NCBI GenBank assembly: GCA_963784175.1 | Contig: CAWAQJ010000024.1 | Coordinates: forward strand, 1-64,000 | DNA: 64,000 nucleotides | Source: JAIBJN01 sp963784175 | Lineage (GTDB): Bacteria; Actinomycetota; Thermoleophilia; Gaiellales; Gaiellaceae | Direction: 5' to 3' | In this document: positions 61,601 to 64,000 of the stretch, in pieces | Layout: each line of letters opens with the position of its first letter | Numbering within the stretch: the stretch's first letter is position 1 | Position numbers and translations under genes: made by a program | Notes under the pieces: generated by a model | Database searches by the model: none | What the model saw: only the letters and a program-made list of their open reading frames with translations | What the model was told of the DNA's origin: nothing

Positions 61601-62003
61601 AGAGGCAGCCGGAGAGCGCGATCAGGCCCTTCGAGTGCGAGCCGAGCAGGTCCCAGTCGACGCGCGGCTTGTAGTAGTAGCCCTCGAGGAAGCCCGCCGA
61701 GGCGAGCTTGATCAGGTTCGCGTAGCCCTCGTTCGTCTCCGCGAGGAGCGTGAGGTGCGCGTAGCCCTTCTTCTGCGCCAGCCGGTCCTCGGCGACGTAG
61801 ACCTCGCAGCCGAGCAGCGGCTTGACGCCGTGCTTCCCGGCCTCCTTGTAGAGCTCGACCGCGCCCGCGAGGCTCCCGTGGTCGGTGAGCGCGACGGCCG
61901 GCATCTCCAGCTCGGCGGCGCGGGCGGCGAGCTCCGGAATCCGGCAGGCCCCGTCCAGGATCGAATACTCGGAGTGGACGTGGAGGTGAACGAATTCGGC
62001 CAT
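58619..62003 (-). CDS. dnaE: DNA polymerase III alpha subunit DnaE, frameshifted near 61243
   Basis: About 1,127 aa once repaired. Replicative polymerase. N-terminal PHP domain (FVHLHVHSEYSILDGACRI; TDHGSLAG), Pol3 palm with catalytic PDIDIDF, SHAACYGLIAYRTAYLRAHWP finger region, helix-hairpin-helix and C-terminal OB fold (VVTVGGIVSAIKQLTTKKGDPM). The break near 61243 sits in GACTATCCCGGAG (minus strand); removing one base joins MVQDFADYP to EAVRRTLEIAERC. The gene is essential, so this is almost certainly an assembly error. Confidence 0.95.
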
Positions 62004-62015
62004 GCGCGCCGGGCC

Positions 62016-62021
62016 AGACTA
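62016..62021 (-). promoter_or_regulatory. -10 element TAGTCT for dnaE
   Basis: TAGTCT on the minus strand ends 12 bases before the dnaE ATG and includes the TAG stop of the upstream DUF998 gene. No Shine-Dalgarno sequence precedes the ATG. Confidence 0.35.
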
Positions 62022-62662
62022 CCGAGCCGGTCCGACGGTTCTGCCCTCCGCGATGCGGAGCAGCCGGAGCGCGATGAGGGCGAGCCAGAGGAACCAGGCG
62101 ATGCTCCCGGCCCGCGTCGCGGCGCCGTCTCCGATGACGCTGAAGGCCACGCTCGTACGGCGATGATCGAACGGGCACCGCGAGGAGGGACGGAAGCCAC
62201 AGGCGCGCCACTCGGGAAGCCGCTCTGAAGGCGAACGCGAGCAGCAGCGGGACGAGGAAGAAGAGCGCCGCCGCAGATCCCCGACTCGATCCCGTGGCCG
62301 TCGGCCTGCCACGACGTGTTCTCGCAGCCGGTGTCCATTCCGCGGCAGTCGAGCCGGAGGAAGCCCTCGAGGAACCGCGTCACGCCGATGGCCGCCAGCC
62401 CGAGCACGCCGAGCCGCGCGAGCCACCCGGACCCGAGCGCGCGCCACAGGCCAAGCGCGAAGCCGAGGATGAGGAGACCGTTCAGGTTGGCCGCGATCTG
62501 GTTGTAGAGCCACGCGCTGTCGGCCGTCTGCGCGCCGATGTCGCTGACGTTGTCGTTCGCCGGGCTGAACGCGTCGGGCTGGGCCAGATCGCCGAGCACG
62601 AGGCCGACGACGAAGGTCACCGGCGCGAGCAGCCCGCAGATCGCGGCGGCGCGAAGCGGCAC
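62019..62662 (-). CDS. DUF998 membrane protein, two frame breaks (near 62278 and 62165)
   Basis: About 214 aa once repaired, GTG start. Six predicted transmembrane segments beginning AAICGLLAPVTFVVGLVLG. NVSDIGAQTADSAWLYN and DGHGIESGI are DUF998-type. After the first break the sequence AALFFLVPLLLAFAFRAASRVARLW continues, and after the second SVAFSVIGDG and SIAWFLWLALIALRLLRIAEG, all three pieces hydrophobic and in order. Function unknown. Confidence 0.7.
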
Positions 62663-62674
62663 CCGCCGAGTCTC

Positions 62675-62860
62675 TCAGACCCGCGAGCGGCTGACCACGT
62701 GGACGGCGGCCACGAGGAGGGCGGCCGTCACCGCGACGAACAGGGAGTACGGCCGCGCCCAGCTCGGTTCGCCCCAGGCCCAGACCAGGACCAGCGCCGG
62801 AGGGGCGACCCAGAGCGTCAGCGCCGTGCGGAAGAGCCGCCGGCCAAGAGCGGGCTCCAT
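62675..62860 (-). CDS. small two-helix membrane protein
   Basis: 61 aa, two transmembrane helices (TLWVAPPALVLVWAW; LFVAVTAALLVAAVHVV) with basic ends. TACCTT lies six bases before the ATG. Sits between the EamA and DUF998 genes in the same orientation. No family recognised. Confidence 0.55.
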   Translation of the reverse strand: MEPALGRRLFRTALTLWVAPPALVLVWAWGEPSWARPYSLFVAVTAALLVAAVHVVSRSRV

Positions 62861-62885
62861 CGCCTGAAGGTAGGACGCGGGTCGG

Positions 62886-63758
62886 CTAGACCGGCTCGCG
62901 GTGCACGCCGACCCCGCCGACGACCAGCGCGACTCCGGCGATCTCGGGGACCGTCGGGATCTGCGCCAGCACGACGATCCCGATCACGGTCGCCGTCGCC
63001 GGCAGGAGCGAGACGAGCAGCGCGTAGGTCGCCCGGCGCATGCGCGCCATGGCGAGCTGGTCGCAGACGTACGGGATCACGGAGGAGGTGATGCCCACGC
63101 CGATCCCCGCGGCGAGGGCGACCGGGTCGACGAGCGCGGGCACGGCGTCCCAGCCGCCGAGCGGCGTCGCCACGACGCACGCGATCAGCATCGCCGCCGC
63201 GAGCCCGTCGATGCCGCTCATCCCCGGGCTCTGGGCGACCCGGTGCGCGAGGACGATGTAGAGCGCGAAGAGCGCCGCGTTGGCGAACGCGAACGCCATC
63301 CCCACCGGCTCCGAGGTCAGCTGGACGTCGGTGAGCAGGTACACGCCGCCGACGGCGAGGACGAGCGCCGCGCCGTTGCGGAGCGTCCGCGCGCCGATGG
63401 CCGCGAGGACGATCACCGGCAGGAACTCGATCGCCGCCACGGTCCCGAGCGGCAGCCGGTCGATCGAGATGTAGAAGCAGACGTTCATGAACGCGAGCAC
63501 GGCGCCCATCGCGAGGACGAGCCGGCGGCCGGAGAGATCGAGCGCGGCGAGCGTGCGCCAGGGCCGTCGCCAGAGGGCGAAGACGAGCGCGGCGCTGGCG
63601 ATCCGCAGCCACGCGACCCCGAGCGGCTCGACGAGCGCGAAGAGGAGCACGGCGAACGCCGGGCCGAGGTAGTGGAAGACCGCGCTGCCGACGAAGTACG
63701 TCGCCGGAGGGACGCTGTCGACGCGCCGGGTGAACCGTCCGGGATGCGCCATCTCCAT
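62886..63758 (-). CDS. EamA family (RhtA-like) transporter
   Basis: 290 aa, ten transmembrane helices in two EamA repeats (about 20-140 and 150-280). Resembles the threonine/homoserine exporter RhtA, with FMNVCFYISIDRLPLGTVAAIEFLPVI in repeat 1. Divergent from an Lrp/AsnC-type regulator, a common pairing for amino-acid exporters, so amino-acid efflux is the best guess. Confidence 0.88.
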   Translation of the reverse strand: MEMAHPGRFTRRVDSVPPATYFVGSAVFHYLGPAFAVLLFALVEPLGVAWLRIASAALVFALWRRPWRTLAALDLSGRRLVLAMGAVLAFMNVCFYISIDRLPLGTVAAIEFLPVIVLAAIGARTLRNGAALVLAVGGVYLLTDVQLTSEPVGMAFAFANAALFALYIVLAHRVAQSPGMSGIDGLAAAMLIACVVATPLGGWDAVPALVDPVALAAGIGVGITSSVIPYVCDQLAMARMRRATYALLVSLLPATATVIGIVVLAQIPTVPEIAGVALVVGGVGVHREPV

Positions 63759-63780
63759 GGAGAAATTGTCGCCGCAGAGC

Positions 63781-63850
63781 TACGATTCCGGAATGGCCGA
63801 CCGAAGGTGTTGGCGGCCACATGCCTGCAAATGGAAGGACTTGTGAGTCC
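63781..63850 (+). promoter_or_regulatory. promoter/operator and start-codon hairpin of the Lrp gene
   Basis: TACGAT (63781-63786) is a candidate -10 for the Lrp gene. Just downstream is an inverted repeat TGGCCG (63794-63799) / CGGCCA (63814-63819), a possible autoregulatory site. A perfect hairpin GGACT-TGTG-AGTCC (63837-63850) ends at the base before the ATG and takes up part of the GGAAGGA ribosome site, so translation may also be structure-controlled. Confidence 0.4.
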
Positions 63851-64000
63851 ATGGCTTACGAAAACCAGCTTCTGGACGAAACCAACCGTCGGATCATCGA
63901 AGAGCTCCAGGCCGAGGCGCGGCTGACGATGGCCGAGCTCGGGCGCCGCGTGAACCTCTCCCCGCCGGCCGTGGCCGAGCGCGTCCAGCGCCTCGAGCGC
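63851..64000 (+). CDS. Lrp/AsnC family regulator (partial, runs off the window)
   Basis: First 50 residues of a feast/famine regulator: LDETNRRIIEELQAEARLTMAELGRRV then NLSPPAVAERVQRLER, the typical N-terminal helix-turn-helix. The effector domain is outside the window. It is divergent from the EamA exporter, which is its likely target, with an amino acid as probable effector. Confidence 0.9.
   Translation, partial: MAYENQLLDETNRRIIEELQAEARLTMAELGRRVNLSPPAVAERVQRLER

Noticed and set aside
1..64000. Genome-wide amber reassignment suggested by the two in-frame TAG junctions
   Set aside because: Many genes here end correctly at TAG with no downstream homology in frame (for example dodecin, dtxR, acpP, rnc), so TAG is a normal stop.
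1..64000. CRISPR arrays, insertion sequences, integrases or phage genes
   Set aside because: No regularly spaced repeats, transposase or integrase motifs were found on either strand.

Overview
The window is a dense, very GC-rich (roughly 70 percent by eye) bacterial chromosome segment, almost entirely housekeeping genes in tightly overlapping operons. It fits a deep-branching actinobacterium, most likely Thermoleophilia (Gaiellales/Solirubrobacterales type). The grounds are extreme third-position GC, many GTG/TTG starts, a class II DAHP synthase, a SepIVA-like/DUF177/L32/PlsX/ACP/RNase III block, a sulfite-oxidase-like/DUF6510 module and Zn-ribbon L28 and L32. The lineage is an inference; no rRNA or tRNA gene is present to prove it.

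Layout. 1-5.7 kb: two divergent zinc alcohol dehydrogenases, the right-hand one opening a five-gene catabolic operon (ADH, formaldehyde-activating-enzyme homologue, enolase-superfamily enzyme, amidohydrolase, PLP lyase). 5.7-13.9 kb (minus): dprA, comM, yraN, rnhB, rplS, two tandem lepB, trmD, rimM, khpA, rpsP, ffh. 13.9-17.4 kb: dodecin-like gene, ftsY, an unusually short smc. 17.4-21.5 kb: DUF6510/ferredoxin-reductase/sulfite-oxidase-like module, rpiA, an SDR and a ROK kinase. 21.5-32 kb (minus): rnc, acpP, plsX, rpmF, yceD, sepIVA-like, coaD, rsmD, recG, cupin, degV, response regulator, fakA, rpmB. 32-41.5 kb (minus): ribH, ribBA, DUF3237, ribE, ribD, rpe, rsmB, fmt, def, glsB, priA. 41.5-52.3 kb: dtxR (+), then on the minus strand metK, DUF3352 lipoprotein, gpsA, der, plsC, cmk, aroA, tyrA, aroF. 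52.3-64 kb: trpS, RDD protein, rluB, a secreted protein, a GYD protein, scpB, scpA, lgt, small proteins, dnaE, DUF998 protein, an EamA exporter and the start of a divergent Lrp/AsnC regulator.

Three sequence-wide patterns matter to any reader. (1) Twelve single-base reading-frame breaks interrupt otherwise canonical genes, including essential ones (dnaE, priA, tyrA, scpB, fakA), so most are probably assembly indels; coordinates given here span the repaired genes. (2) Five genes (Fae homologue, lepB copy 1, rnc, recG, scpB) have no ATG, GTG or TTG where their conserved N-terminus must begin; two of them lie in frame behind the amber stop of the upstream partner (lepB2-TAG-lepB1, scpA-TAG-scpB). 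(3) Many first-in-operon genes have a TAnnnT-like hexamer ending only 6-12 bases before the start codon, implying widespread leaderless or near-leaderless mRNAs.

Functionally the operons link translation (ribosomal proteins, SRP, deformylase/formyltransferase), membrane lipid supply (acpP, plsX, fakA/degV, plsC, gpsA, lgt), chromosome segregation (smc, scpA, scpB), riboflavin and aromatic amino-acid synthesis, and one accessory C1/aldehyde-linked catabolic operon at the left end. No CRISPR array, insertion sequence, prophage or rRNA/tRNA gene was seen.
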